DNA of 64,000 bases from ZC4RG30 sp039932715 (GTDB lineage Bacteria; Pseudomonadota; Gammaproteobacteria; Steroidobacterales; Steroidobacteraceae), in the NCBI GenBank assembly GCA_039932715.1, contig JBDTPN010000011.1, positions 1 through 64,000 on the forward strand, read 5' to 3'. The stretch's first letter is position 1. Every line of letters begins with the position of its first letter. The notes under the pieces were generated by a model. It saw only the letters and a list, made by a program, of their open reading frames with translations. It did no database searches and was not told where the DNA came from. Both the position numbers and the translations under genes were made by a program. Of this stretch, positions 51,300 to 60,360 are shown one piece after another.

Positions 51300-51997
51300 G
51301 TGAGCACAAACGCACGGCGATGATTGTCGGCGCCTCGCGCGGGCTGGGCCTGGGTCTTGCCAGGGAACTGGCGCATCGAGGATGGCAGGTGATTGCTACC
51401 GTGCGTAGCGCCAGCGTGCCAGGTGAACTTGCAACGGCAATAGCCAAATCCTCCGGGCGCCTCAGCACCGCCACGGTGGATGTGGATTCGACCGCCAGTG
51501 TAGACGCGCTGGTGGCAGCGCTGTCCGGGCGCAAGCTTGACCTGCTGTTCATCAATGCAGGTGTGGCGGGTCCCAAGCATCAATCTGTTGACCTGGTGAG
51601 CGCCCAAGAACTGGCCGCGGTATTCACCACCAATGCGATTGCGCCGGTGCGGATTGCGCGACGCCTGCTTGCCAATGTGATTGATGGTGGCACCGTGGCG
51701 TTCATGTCGTCGCGCATGGGGTCGGTGGCCGACAATCTGTCGGGAGGCATGGACCTGTATCGCGCCAGCAAGGCGGCGCTAAACTCGCTGACGCGCAGTT
51801 TTGTCGCCACGGTCGCGCATGACCGCAAGGTCGCTGTGCTGACGCTGCATCCGGGTTGGGTTCGAACCGATATGGGAGGCGGAGCAGCGCCGCTGAGCAT
51901 TGCGGAAAGCGTAGGTGGACTGGTCGATGTGCTGGAGACTCCGCAGTCCGTCAAGCACCGTTTTCTGGACTATCAGGGCACCGAATTGCCCTGGTAG
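51296..51997 (+). CDS. Short-chain dehydrogenase/reductase
   Basis: A 233-residue classical SDR with an intact active site: GASRGLGLGLARELA cofactor motif, INAG, SSRMGSV and YRASK. Its short length and PGWVRTDMGG end match the carbonyl-reductase or C-factor-like group. The ATG overlaps the DUF4126 stop by four bases, so the two are co-translated even though the link between a membrane protein of unknown function and a reductase is unclear. It abuts the convergent aldehyde dehydrogenase gene with no gap. Confidence 0.9.
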   Translation: MSEHKRTAMIVGASRGLGLGLARELAHRGWQVIATVRSASVPGELATAIAKSSGRLSTATVDVDSTASVDALVAALSGRKLDLLFINAGVAGPKHQSVDLVSAQELAAVFTTNAIAPVRIARRLLANVIDGGTVAFMSSRMGSVADNLSGGMDLYRASKAALNSLTRSFVATVAHDRKVAVLTLHPGWVRTDMGGGAAPLSIAESVGGLVDVLETPQSVKHRFLDYQGTELPW

Positions 51998-53458
51998 TCA
52001 ATCCAGCAGGATGGTCTTGGTCTCGGTATAGGCGTGGAAGTTTTCCGGTCCGCCCTCGCGGCCAATGCCCGACTGCTTGAATCCGCCGTATGGCGCGAGA
52101 AAATCCATCCTGAGTCCGCCCTGGCCCACGCAACCGGTGCGCAGCTGCCTGGCCACGCGATACGCCGCTTCGTTGTCGCGGGTTAGTACCGCGCCATTGA
52201 GTCCATAGATTGAATCGTTGGCGATGCGAATGGCGTCCGCTTCGCTGTCAGCCGCTATCAGGCAGATCACGGGCCCGAAGATTTCTTCCTGCGCAATGGT
52301 CATGCGATTGTCGACATTGGTGAACAACGTGGGCTCGAAGTAGTAGCCGGTCGACAGATGCTTAGGTCGACTGCCACCACAGGCCAGCGTCGCGCCTTCC
52401 TGCTTGCCCTTGGCAATGTAGCCTTCCACACGCCGCAGCTGGCGTTCCATGGCCAGAGGTCCCATCTGCGTGGTGGGATCATTTGGGTCGCCGACCTTGA
52501 CCTGTGCCATGGCCTTGCAGATGGCCGCTGCCAGCGCGTCGTACCTGGGTCGCGACACGATGACGCGGCTGAGCGTGGCGCACACTTGTCCGGACATGGT
52601 GCAGATGGTGCCGGTGAGTACGCCGGCAGCTTCCTCGACCGGAAAATCGTCGAGGACAATAGCCGCTGACTTGCCGCCCAACTCCAGTGTGCAGCGCGCA
52701 ATGCGATCGGCACACACTGATGCGATGCGGCGCCCGGCCACCGTGCTGCCCGTGAACGACACCTTGTCCACACCGGGATTGCGCACCAGGTAATCCGAGG
52801 CCTCCCGATGCGCCGGCACGAGATTGATGACGCCGGGAGGAAAGCCTGCTGCCGCCGCGCACTCGGCAATGATGTAGGCCTCTAGCGGCGTTTCCGGCGA
52901 GGGCTTCATGATCACGGTGCAACCGGCCACCAGTGCGGGCGCAATCTTCTGCGTCATGATGGCGAACGGCGCGTTCCAGGGTGCGATGGCGACCACTACG
53001 CCCACGGGCTCGCGCACAATGACTGCAGTGCCCGGGCCCATGGAAATGGGCTGGCGCGTCTCGAAGGCGTAGGTGCTGGCCAGCCCTGCGAAATACTGCA
53101 GCTGGAATGCGCCACCACCCACCACCATGGGCGCAAAGCTTGCCAGTCCACCCATCTGGTCGGTCCAGGCGCGGGTGAGCTCCCCCATGCGCGCCCCCAG
53201 CAGCTCGGCCAGCTTTTGAACATACGTGCCACGCTCGACATGGGTCATGCGTGGCCACGGACCATTGTCGAAGGCCGCGCGCGCGGCGGTCACCGCACGA
53301 TCCATATCCGCTTCGCGCGCTTCGGCAACGCGCGCGAACACCTTCTCGGTGGCGGGGTTGACGATCTCGATGCGGCCCTGCGTCGATGGCTCGACCCAGT
53401 GGCCACCGATATAGAGCCGTTCAGGCTGCGCGATGGCAATGCCGGCTATCTGGCTCAT
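51998..53458 (-). CDS. NAD(P)-dependent aldehyde dehydrogenase
   Basis: A 486-residue aldehyde dehydrogenase. It has the N-terminal YIGGHWVEPSTQGRIEIVNPATEKV, PWNAPFAI, VSFTGSTVAGRRIA (NAD), the general-base Glu in LELGGKSAAIV and the catalytic Cys in GQVCATLSR, and it ends with FKQSGIGREGG. This resembles broad-specificity or benzaldehyde-type dehydrogenases. It overlaps the upstream esterase gene by four bases, so both are coexpressed. It could oxidise aldehydes made by the alcohol dehydrogenases or the double-bond-cleaving oxygenases nearby, which is an inference from position. Confidence 0.92.
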   Translation of the reverse strand: MSQIAGIAIAQPERLYIGGHWVEPSTQGRIEIVNPATEKVFARVAEAREADMDRAVTAARAAFDNGPWPRMTHVERGTYVQKLAELLGARMGELTRAWTDQMGGLASFAPMVVGGGAFQLQYFAGLASTYAFETRQPISMGPGTAVIVREPVGVVVAIAPWNAPFAIMTQKIAPALVAGCTVIMKPSPETPLEAYIIAECAAAAGFPPGVINLVPAHREASDYLVRNPGVDKVSFTGSTVAGRRIASVCADRIARCTLELGGKSAAIVLDDFPVEEAAGVLTGTICTMSGQVCATLSRVIVSRPRYDALAAAICKAMAQVKVGDPNDPTTQMGPLAMERQLRRVEGYIAKGKQEGATLACGGSRPKHLSTGYYFEPTLFTNVDNRMTIAQEEIFGPVICLIAADSEADAIRIANDSIYGLNGAVLTRDNEAAYRVARQLRTGCVGQGGLRMDFLAPYGGFKQSGIGREGGPENFHAYTETKTILLD

Positions 53459-54672
53459 TTGAACAGCCTGGGGGCGAAATCATCGAGGTAACGGCGCCAG
53501 TTGATCCAGGTGTGGCCGCCCGTGCTCTCGTGGTATTCATGCTTGATCGCATACTTGTCTAACATGCCGCGAGTCGGTGCCACGGTGCCATGCAGGAAAT
53601 CGTCCTTGCCCATGGCGTAATACACCAGCTTGAGTTCCTTCGCATCGCGTTTGAGTGCGCCATCGTTGGCCGTCTCATAGCGGGTGACGTCGGCCGTGTT
53701 GCCATTCATCCCCAGTCCCATGCTGAAGATGCCGATGTAATGGAACAATTCCGGGTGCGTCAGGCCGAAGCGGATTGTGTGTGAGCCGCCCATGGAAAGG
53801 CCGGCCATCGCGCGTGCATCGGGATTGTTGATGGTGCGGAAATCATGTTCGATCTTCGGCATGAGATCTTTTATCAGGTCGTCACCAAAGTCCGTGTTGG
53901 CAAGGATGTCGGCCCCGGGCCGATCTGGCGTATGCCCGAACGGCATCACGATGATCATCGGTTTCGCCTTGCCCGCCGCGATCAGGTTGTCGAGGATGTA
54001 GTGCGCATGCCCGGTGCCGGTCCAGCTGTCGTCGCTGTCGCCCGCGCCATGAACCAGGTACAGCACTGGATAGCGCTGCGTCGAAGTCAGGTATCCCGGG
54101 GGCGTATACACATGGGCACGACGCTTGGCGCCCAGCGACTTCGACCAGTATTCATACGTCGAAACCAGGCCGTGCGGCACATCCTTGTTATAGGTCTGGA
54201 ATGCGCCTTCAGGTCCCAGCACCTCGAAGGTGGAGTTGGTGCCCACTGCTTCCTGAGTGAAAGCAGTGCCCTGCGGGTCCGGAACACGGGCACCATTTAC
54301 GGCAAAGTTGAAGCGGTAGTTGTCAGGTGAGACCGGCTTGTCGGTGGTGACGCTCCAAAGGCCCTTGCTGTCCTTTGTCATCGGCAGGCCTGAAGGTCCG
54401 CCACCCATGCCCATTGGAATCACATCTGCAATGTCGGTGCTGGTAACACGCGCCTCAGTGGCCGCCGGCGCGCAAACGCGAAACGTGACGCGCCTGTCCG
54501 GCAACACTTCCACCGACTTGAATCCGGATGGACCGGTGACGAAACCGCGCGGCAGGCAGGTTTCGGGTGCAGCTGCCGCTGGTGCGGCGGCTTGCTGGGC
54601 GTAAATGGTGCCTGCGGCTGACAGCAGTACAGTGCCGGCCAGTAGTCGCAGCAGATTGGATTGATAGTTCAT
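53455..54672 (-). CDS. Exported esterase of the enterochelin/feruloyl esterase family
   Basis: A 405-residue protein with a signal peptide (RLLAGTVLLSAAGTIYA). It has an N-terminal immunoglobulin-like domain (about 45-150) and an alpha/beta-hydrolase domain of the XynZ/Fes (esterase D) family (about 160-400). The nucleophile lies in GLSMGGSHT, and the histidine in STGGHTWINWRRYL. Such enzymes split feruloyl, carbohydrate or siderophore esters in the periplasm. It is preceded by a TAGCAT box six bases before the ATG and coupled to the aldehyde dehydrogenase. A PepSY gene lies just upstream. Confidence 0.88.
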   Translation of the reverse strand: MNYQSNLLRLLAGTVLLSAAGTIYAQQAAAPAAAAPETCLPRGFVTGPSGFKSVEVLPDRRVTFRVCAPAATEARVTSTDIADVIPMGMGGGPSGLPMTKDSKGLWSVTTDKPVSPDNYRFNFAVNGARVPDPQGTAFTQEAVGTNSTFEVLGPEGAFQTYNKDVPHGLVSTYEYWSKSLGAKRRAHVYTPPGYLTSTQRYPVLYLVHGAGDSDDSWTGTGHAHYILDNLIAAGKAKPMIIVMPFGHTPDRPGADILANTDFGDDLIKDLMPKIEHDFRTINNPDARAMAGLSMGGSHTIRFGLTHPELFHYIGIFSMGLGMNGNTADVTRYETANDGALKRDAKELKLVYYAMGKDDFLHGTVAPTRGMLDKYAIKHEYHESTGGHTWINWRRYLDDFAPRLFK

Positions 54673-54678
54673 GAGTCC

Positions 54679-54707
54679 ATGCTACCCGCCTATCGGAGCA
54701 CTCGCCA
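54679..54707 (-). promoter_or_regulatory. Candidate promoter of leaderless esterase gene
   Basis: On the minus strand TGGCGA (54707-54702) and TAGCAT (54684-54679) are 17 bases apart. TAGCAT is six bases before the ATG at 54672, so the mRNA would begin at the start codon. Confidence 0.42.
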
Positions 54708-56075
54708 TGCCAGCCAGGTTCCCGTGGCACACACGGCGGTGACCCTAGCCAGCAACAACAGGACGATGAAATCCCAGACGGGACGAGTGCGCAGCCCTGG
54801 CAGATCCATGTTGTGCAAGGCCGATTCCCACCAGCGCGTCCGGCGGGAGTTGAGATCCAGCGTCTGGACAGTTCCAGTGGCGGGATCCACATATATGCGT
54901 GTGTGTCCCACGTCGTCCAGGATCAACCTGAACACTGGCAAGGCAACTGCTTGCTTGTGTCCATAGTAGTAGGCGTCTTCCTGTCTCAGCGAATCCAGTG
55001 AGAGCACGCGCGCGCCCAGATGTGCGGATGCTGCTGCAACGTCCGCGCGTTGAATCTCGACGTTAGACGCCATTGCATTGAGTCTTTGCGAGCTGCCGTC
55101 CTGCCGGAATGCGGTCACATGGAATACGCCATTGAAGGGGGTCACTTGAATCTCAACGTACCGGCTCAGTTCGTCGCCATGCTCAAGCATGAAGCGCTGC
55201 AGTTCCTGCCATCGCGCTGTTCCCGTCAAATCGTGGCCATAAATGCCATCGTCATTGTTTTCCAGCAGTCCCCAGGGATTCATGGTCATGAGGCCGCTGA
55301 ACACCCAGGTCAGCGCTAGCACACCAAAGAACACACCTGCAATGTGATGCCAGTTCCAAAGTCCGCGAAACGGAAACTTCCTGCCGCGCCTACGCCAGTT
55401 GATCCGCGAAACGCCCAGGAACAATCCGGCCACGGTCAGGAATGTGCCTGCAGCTGCAGTCCAGATGACAACCTGGGTCCAGACGCGCGGCTTGCTGCGC
55501 AAAACCGTCGGATAGAGCCAGTGAGGAATGGCTCCCATCCAGGCCCATGTCCGTTCGCGACGATTGGTGTCCTGGATGACTTCGCCAGAGTTGCCACTGA
55601 CGTATACCTCTGAGCCTGCGGCGTCGTTGAATGCCAGATGATGCACGGGGTGGTTGCGACCCGCGGACATCAGGGTCCACTGGTCAATCCTGTCGAAAGC
55701 CAGTTGCGAGGGTGCAGACACCAGGCCTGCGCCGCGGCCATAACTGGCAGCGATTTCCTGAACCTGTTGCGCGGTGCGATCGGGCAGGGCCTCTCCCGAG
55801 CGCAGGTCGAACGCACCCGCGCCAGGCACCCTCAAGACGGGAACGCCCGACACCATGTTGATTCGTGTGCCTGAAAGATCCTGCACAGGGAGCGCTGGCG
55901 GGTTCTGGCAACAGCCATTCAGATTCAGGCTGGCAAGCCCGCGCAATCGCTCCGCATTGGTCAGCTCCGGATAGCCCTGATACATCATCACGAAACCGGA
56001 CAGGCACCACAGTGTCATCAGCCATCCGACCGCGACGCCGGTGTAGCGGTGCAGGAAGGCGATGGTGAGAAGCAT
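54690..56075 (-). CDS. PepSY-associated membrane protein
   Basis: A 461-residue inner-membrane protein with membrane segments at about 10-32, 195-220, 240-265 and 435-455. Conserved His sites occur at FLHRYTGVAVG, NHPVHHLAF, IPHWLY and NWHHIAGVFFG. PepSY regions occupy the periplasmic loops. It is the second such protein in the window and longer than the one at 45856, with no obvious tandem origin. It may reduce or move iron or feed electrons from the periplasm. The esterase gene follows after 17 bases. Its upstream region also serves the SOS-controlled radical SAM gene. Confidence 0.82.
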   Translation of the reverse strand: MLLTIAFLHRYTGVAVGWLMTLWCLSGFVMMYQGYPELTNAERLRGLASLNLNGCCQNPPALPVQDLSGTRINMVSGVPVLRVPGAGAFDLRSGEALPDRTAQQVQEIAASYGRGAGLVSAPSQLAFDRIDQWTLMSAGRNHPVHHLAFNDAAGSEVYVSGNSGEVIQDTNRRERTWAWMGAIPHWLYPTVLRSKPRVWTQVVIWTAAAGTFLTVAGLFLGVSRINWRRRGRKFPFRGLWNWHHIAGVFFGVLALTWVFSGLMTMNPWGLLENNDDGIYGHDLTGTARWQELQRFMLEHGDELSRYVEIQVTPFNGVFHVTAFRQDGSSQRLNAMASNVEIQRADVAAASAHLGARVLSLDSLRQEDAYYYGHKQAVALPVFRLILDDVGHTRIYVDPATGTVQTLDLNSRRTRWWESALHNMDLPGLRTRPVWDFIVLLLLARVTAVCATGTWLAWRVLR

Positions 56076-56110
56076 GGGCGACTACTTTGGCATCCGGGGT
56101 TGTTATTCGA

Positions 56111-56130
56111 TACTGTATGGATATACAGTT
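56111..56130 (+). promoter_or_regulatory. LexA (SOS) operator over a candidate promoter
   Basis: TACTGTATGGATATACAGTT keeps CTGT-N8-ACAG with AT-rich flanks, close to the E. coli LexA consensus. A promoter TTGTTA (56100-56105)-N16-TATACA (56122-56127) overlaps it, so LexA bound here would block RNA polymerase. The next ATG (56135) is seven bases after the -10 box, so the transcript would be leaderless. Confidence 0.72.
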
Positions 56131-56134
56131 ACCT

Positions 56135-57214
56135 ATGGCAACTGAAATACCAGTTTCCGGGTTCAAGGGACGCGGGGCGCTTTCGAATCCGTCCAATCGC
56201 TTTTCTTCCGCGCACAGCGAGCACGTCGATGACGGGTGGCACCAGGATGAGTTGCCAGAGTCCATCGCCACCGAGATCAGGGTCGATGCCTCACGCAGCA
56301 TAATCGCCCGCAACGAATCCCCTGATATTCCCTATGACCAGTCGATCAACCCTTATCGCGGCTGCGAGCACGGTTGCGTGTTCTGCTATGCGCGCCCCAG
56401 CCATGCATATCTAGATCTTTCGCCGGGCGTGGATTTCGAAACCCGGCTCCTTTACAAGCCCGATGCCGCAGCGTTGCTGCGCCAGGAACTGGCGCGGCCA
56501 GGGTACAAATGCCGCCAAATCATGCTGGGTTCGAATACGGATCCTTACCAGCCCATCGAGCGCCAGTTGGGCGTGACCCGCTCGATACTGGAAGTTTTGG
56601 CACAGGCCCGTCACCCCGTGGCGATCACCACGCGCAGTACGCTGATACTGCGCGACCTGGACCTGCTTGGGTCCATGGCGGCGCAGGGATTGGCCAGTGT
56701 CTACATCAGCATCACTACGTTTGATGCGGACCTCAAACGCAAGCTGGAACCGCGCTCTGCCGCGTCCCCGGCAAGGTTGCATGTGATTCGGGAATTAACG
56801 GCCTCTGGGGTGCCCGTGGGCGTGATGGCAGCGCCCATCATTCCCGCGATCAACGACAGTGAGCTGGAGGCGATTCTTGAGCGTGCGGCAGCGGCCGGGG
56901 CAACCCGCGCGGGATACACATTGCTGCGCTTGCCATATGAGGTCAAAGACCTGTTTCGCGAATGGCTGGCGCAGCACATGCCCGACAGGGCTGCGCATGT
57001 GATGTCCCTGATCCAGGCTGCGCGCGGCGGCAAAGACAATGACCCACAGTTTGGCAGTCGCATGAGGGGCAGTGGCGCCTGGGCGCAGCTGCTGCGTGCC
57101 CGGTTTCACCTCGCGCGTCGCAGGCTCGGACTGAATCCGGATCGCGACCTGCAACTGCATACCGAACTGTTTCGTCCTGCAGCGCTGCGGCCACAACTGG
57201 ACCTTGGTTTCTGA
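56135..57214 (+). CDS. PA0069-family radical SAM protein
   Basis: A 359-residue radical SAM enzyme related to the spore-photoproduct-lyase-like and Rv2578c/PA0069 groups. It has FKGRGALSNPSNRF near the N-terminus and the cluster motif CEHGCVFC (CX3CX2C). MLGSNTDPYQPIE, VAITTRSTLILRDLDLL and APIIPAINDSE follow. The family is of unknown substrate, though the resemblance to SplB hints at DNA or nucleotide repair. Here an SOS operator lies directly before the gene, which supports that idea. The ATG at 56135 is the most likely start; an ATG at 56117 lies within the operator. Confidence 0.9.
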   Translation: MATEIPVSGFKGRGALSNPSNRFSSAHSEHVDDGWHQDELPESIATEIRVDASRSIIARNESPDIPYDQSINPYRGCEHGCVFCYARPSHAYLDLSPGVDFETRLLYKPDAAALLRQELARPGYKCRQIMLGSNTDPYQPIERQLGVTRSILEVLAQARHPVAITTRSTLILRDLDLLGSMAAQGLASVYISITTFDADLKRKLEPRSAASPARLHVIRELTASGVPVGVMAAPIIPAINDSELEAILERAAAAGATRAGYTLLRLPYEVKDLFREWLAQHMPDRAAHVMSLIQAARGGKDNDPQFGSRMRGSGAWAQLLRARFHLARRRLGLNPDRDLQLHTELFRPAALRPQLDLGF

Positions 57215-57256
57215 ACATCGCGCGGGACTTGTAACCGGACGCACAGCGGCCGCAAG

Positions 57257-58909
57257 ATGCCGCACGACATGAGCTGGTCCCAGAACTACGATCCGTTGGG
57301 TTTGCCGTGGCTTTCCACGCTGCTCGCGACTCTTCCCCTGGCCGTATTGCTGGGCGGCCTTGCCATTATGCGATGGCGCGCGCCGGTGGCCGCGTTGGCG
57401 GGCCTGGCCGCGGCCTTGCTGGTGGCGACACTGGTGTTCGGCATGCCGGTCAAGCTTGCCTTGTCGGCTGCCGGGTTTGGCGCAGCCTATGGACTGCTGC
57501 CCATAGGCTGGATAGTCCTCAACATCATCTTCATGTACCAACTGACACTGGAGCGCGGCCAGTTCGCAGTGCTGCGCGATTCAATTGCCGGAATCGTCGA
57601 TGACAGCCGGCTGCAGCTGCTGCTGATCGCCTTCTGCTTTGGCGCCTTCTTCGAAGGCGCGGCGGGCTTCGGTACCCCGGTGGCCGTGACCGGCGCGATG
57701 CTGATCGGCCTGGGCTTTGCGCCACTGCAGGCAGCAGGTCTCTCATTGATTGCCAACACCGCGCCTGTGGCTTTCGGCGCGCTGGGCACGCCACTGGTCA
57801 CGCTGGCCGGAGTGACCAACCTGCCGCTCATCGATTTGTCGGCGGTGGTCGGACGCATGATGACGCCGTTTGCGTTGCTGGTGCCATTCTGGCTGCTGGT
57901 GGCTTATTGCGGGTGGCGAAGAACCCTGCAGGTCTGGCCCGCGGTGCTGGTGGTGGGGTTAAGTTTCTCCGTCACGCAATTGCTGATCTCAAACCTGCAT
58001 GGGCCGTGGTTGACGGCGATTGGCGCGTCGCTGGTATCCATCGCATCGCTGGTCTTGCTGGTGCGCATCTGGAAGCCGGCGAGCCCGATGCGCATCGCCA
58101 GTGCGTCAACCAATGCACCCGCCACTGCGCCGGCTGCGTTGTCCGGATCGGCCGTGCGCAAGGCATGGATGCCATGGATCATCCTCATGGTGCTGGTGTT
58201 CGTGTGGGGCCTGCCAGACGTCAAGGCGTGGCTCGACGGCATCTTCCATATATCCACACCATTCCCGGGTCTGCACATGCAGGTGCAGCGCATGCCACCG
58301 GTGGTGGCCGCGCCGCAATTGGAAGCAGCAATGCTCAACCTCAACCTGTTGTCTGCCACCGGCACGGCAATCCTGCTGGCCGGCGTGATATCGGGATTGC
58401 TGCTGGGCGCACGGCCGCTGCAGATTGCCGGCACTTACCTGCGCGCGCTCAGACTGGTTGCGCCTTCCTTGTTGACCATCGCGGCCATGCTGGCGCTGGG
58501 TTACCTCACGCGCTACGCGGGCGTGGATGCCACGCTGGGCCTGGCGTTCGCCGCAACGGGCGTGCTGTATCCCTTCTTCGGAACCCTGCTGGGGTGGCTG
58601 GGCGTGGCGGTGACCGGTTCCGATACGGCATCGAATGTGCTGTTCGGCGGGTTGCAGAAAGTAACCTCCCAGCAACTGGGGCTGTCGCCGGTGCTGATGG
58701 CGGGGGCCAATAGTGCCGGCGGCGTCATGGGCAAGATGATCGACGCGCAGAGCATTGTCGTGGCGTCAACCGCAACCCGCTGGTTCGGCCAGGAAGGCCG
58801 GATACTGCGATTTGTGTTCCTGCACAGCCTGGCGCTGGCAGCGTTGGTCGGGCTGGTGGTAATGCTGATGGCCTACGTGCCGCCGTTCACGCTGCTCGTT
58901 CCACACTGA
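57257..58909 (+). CDS. lldP: L-lactate/glycolate permease (LctP family)
   Basis: A 550-residue inner-membrane symporter with about 13 membrane segments. Family features are WSQNYDPLGLPWLSTLLATLP at the start, FGAFFEGAAGFGTPVAVT, ANTAPVAFGALGTPLVTLAG and SDTASNVLFGGLQ and GGVMGKMIDAQSIVVA near the end. LldP and GlcA both take up lactate and glycolate. With glcDEF following after six bases, glycolate is the likely main substrate. The ATG at 57257 may be replaced by the ATG four codons later (57269), which gives the usual family start. A clear ribosome site is lacking. Confidence 0.92.
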   Translation: MPHDMSWSQNYDPLGLPWLSTLLATLPLAVLLGGLAIMRWRAPVAALAGLAAALLVATLVFGMPVKLALSAAGFGAAYGLLPIGWIVLNIIFMYQLTLERGQFAVLRDSIAGIVDDSRLQLLLIAFCFGAFFEGAAGFGTPVAVTGAMLIGLGFAPLQAAGLSLIANTAPVAFGALGTPLVTLAGVTNLPLIDLSAVVGRMMTPFALLVPFWLLVAYCGWRRTLQVWPAVLVVGLSFSVTQLLISNLHGPWLTAIGASLVSIASLVLLVRIWKPASPMRIASASTNAPATAPAALSGSAVRKAWMPWIILMVLVFVWGLPDVKAWLDGIFHISTPFPGLHMQVQRMPPVVAAPQLEAAMLNLNLLSATGTAILLAGVISGLLLGARPLQIAGTYLRALRLVAPSLLTIAAMLALGYLTRYAGVDATLGLAFAATGVLYPFFGTLLGWLGVAVTGSDTASNVLFGGLQKVTSQQLGLSPVLMAGANSAGGVMGKMIDAQSIVVASTATRWFGQEGRILRFVFLHSLALAALVGLVVMLMAYVPPFTLLVPH

Positions 58910-58914
58910 TCCCC

Positions 58915-60360
58915 ATGGATGTCATCAAGGCGCTGCGCGAGGTCCTGCCCGCGAACTGCGTGCTGTCTGCGCCTGAGGACACGCGACCGTTCGAATGCGA
59001 TGGCCTGACGCTGATCCGGCAGATCCCGATGGTGGTGGTGTTGCCGGAGAACCTGCAGCAACTGCAGCGCGTGCTTAAATTCTGCAATGACAGGCAGGTG
59101 CCCGTGGTACCGCGTGGCGCGGGAACGGGATTGGCGGGAAGTGCCTTGCCGCATCCCGCGGGCGTGCTGCTTTCCATGGCCAAGTTCAACCGCATCCTGC
59201 ACATGGACGTGCGTGAACGCACCGCGACGGTAGAGCCGGGGGTGCGCAATCTCGCCATCTCGGAAGCTGCCGCGCCGCATGGCCTGTACTACGCCCCGGA
59301 CCCTTCCAGCCAGATCGCCTGCACTATTGGCGGCAATGTGGCCGAGAACTCCGGTGGTGTGCACTGCCTAAAGTACGGCCTGACGCTGCACAATGTGATG
59401 TCTGTGCGCGGACTCACCATGGCGGGCGAGGAACTGCTGCTGGGAAGTCATGCGCTGGACGCGCCAGGCCTGGACCTGCTGGCACTGTTCGTAGGTTCAG
59501 AAGGAATGCTCGCGATCATCACCGAAGTCACTGTGCGACTGGTACCGATTGCGCAGGTCGCGCGCTGCATCATGGCCAGCTTCGCAGATGTGGAGCATGC
59601 GGGGGACGCAGTGGAGGCATTGATTGCAGCGGGGATTATCCCCGCCGGGCTTGAAATGCTGGACCAGGCGGCATCGAGATTGGTCGAGCCATTCGCCAAA
59701 TGCGGATACGACCTTGACGCGGCTGCCGTGCTGCTGTGCGAGTCGGATGGAACGGCGGAGGAAGTGGAAGCCGAGATCGCGCGAATGGCTGATGTATTAC
59801 GGGCAGCGCGGGCAACGCGAGTGCAGGTTTCCCGCGATGAGGCTGAGCGCCTGCGGTTCTGGGCTGGACGCAAGAACGCATTCCCCGCCGCGGGCCGCGC
59901 TGCGCCGGCCTATTACTGCACCGATGGCACGATTCCGCGCAAGCATCTCGGTCGCATGTTGAAGTCCATCCAGGCCATGGAGCTGCGCTACGGCCTGCGC
60001 TGCCCCAATGTCTTTCATGCCGGCGATGGCAACTTGCACCCGTTGATACTGTTTGATGACAGTGATCCGGACTCGGTGGCGCGTGCGGAAGCCTTTGGTG
60101 CCGAAATCCTGGAGGAGAGCATCAGGCTGGGCGGCACAATCAGTGGTGAACATGGCGTGGGCATGGAAAAGCTCAATCAGATGTGTTCCCAGTTTGATCG
60201 CCAGACACTCGATGCGTTCCTGGGCGTCAAGCGTGCGTTTGATCCTTCAGGACTGTTGAACCCGGGCAAGGTGGTGCCGTCGCTGCATCGCTGCGCCGAA
60301 TACGGCCGGATGCGCATCTCGGCAGGAGCCGTGCCGTTTCCCGACTTGCCGCGGTTCTGA
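58915..60360 (+). CDS. glcD: Glycolate oxidase subunit GlcD
   Basis: FAD-binding catalytic subunit of glycolate dehydrogenase, which oxidises glycolate to glyoxylate. The 481-residue protein has the FAD_binding_4 motif VVPRGAGTGLAGSALP (about residue 61-76), CTIGGNVAENSGGVHCLKYG, LFVGSEGMLAIITEVTVRL, and the C-terminal FHAGDGNLHPLILFD and SGEHGVGMEK motifs of the GlcD/LldE-type oxidase domain. Its stop shares one base with glcE (TGATG). It follows the permease gene by six bases. Confidence 0.95.
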   Translation: MDVIKALREVLPANCVLSAPEDTRPFECDGLTLIRQIPMVVVLPENLQQLQRVLKFCNDRQVPVVPRGAGTGLAGSALPHPAGVLLSMAKFNRILHMDVRERTATVEPGVRNLAISEAAAPHGLYYAPDPSSQIACTIGGNVAENSGGVHCLKYGLTLHNVMSVRGLTMAGEELLLGSHALDAPGLDLLALFVGSEGMLAIITEVTVRLVPIAQVARCIMASFADVEHAGDAVEALIAAGIIPAGLEMLDQAASRLVEPFAKCGYDLDAAAVLLCESDGTAEEVEAEIARMADVLRAARATRVQVSRDEAERLRFWAGRKNAFPAAGRAAPAYYCTDGTIPRKHLGRMLKSIQAMELRYGLRCPNVFHAGDGNLHPLILFDDSDPDSVARAEAFGAEILEESIRLGGTISGEHGVGMEKLNQMCSQFDRQTLDAFLGVKRAFDPSGLLNPGKVVPSLHRCAEYGRMRISAGAVPFPDLPRF

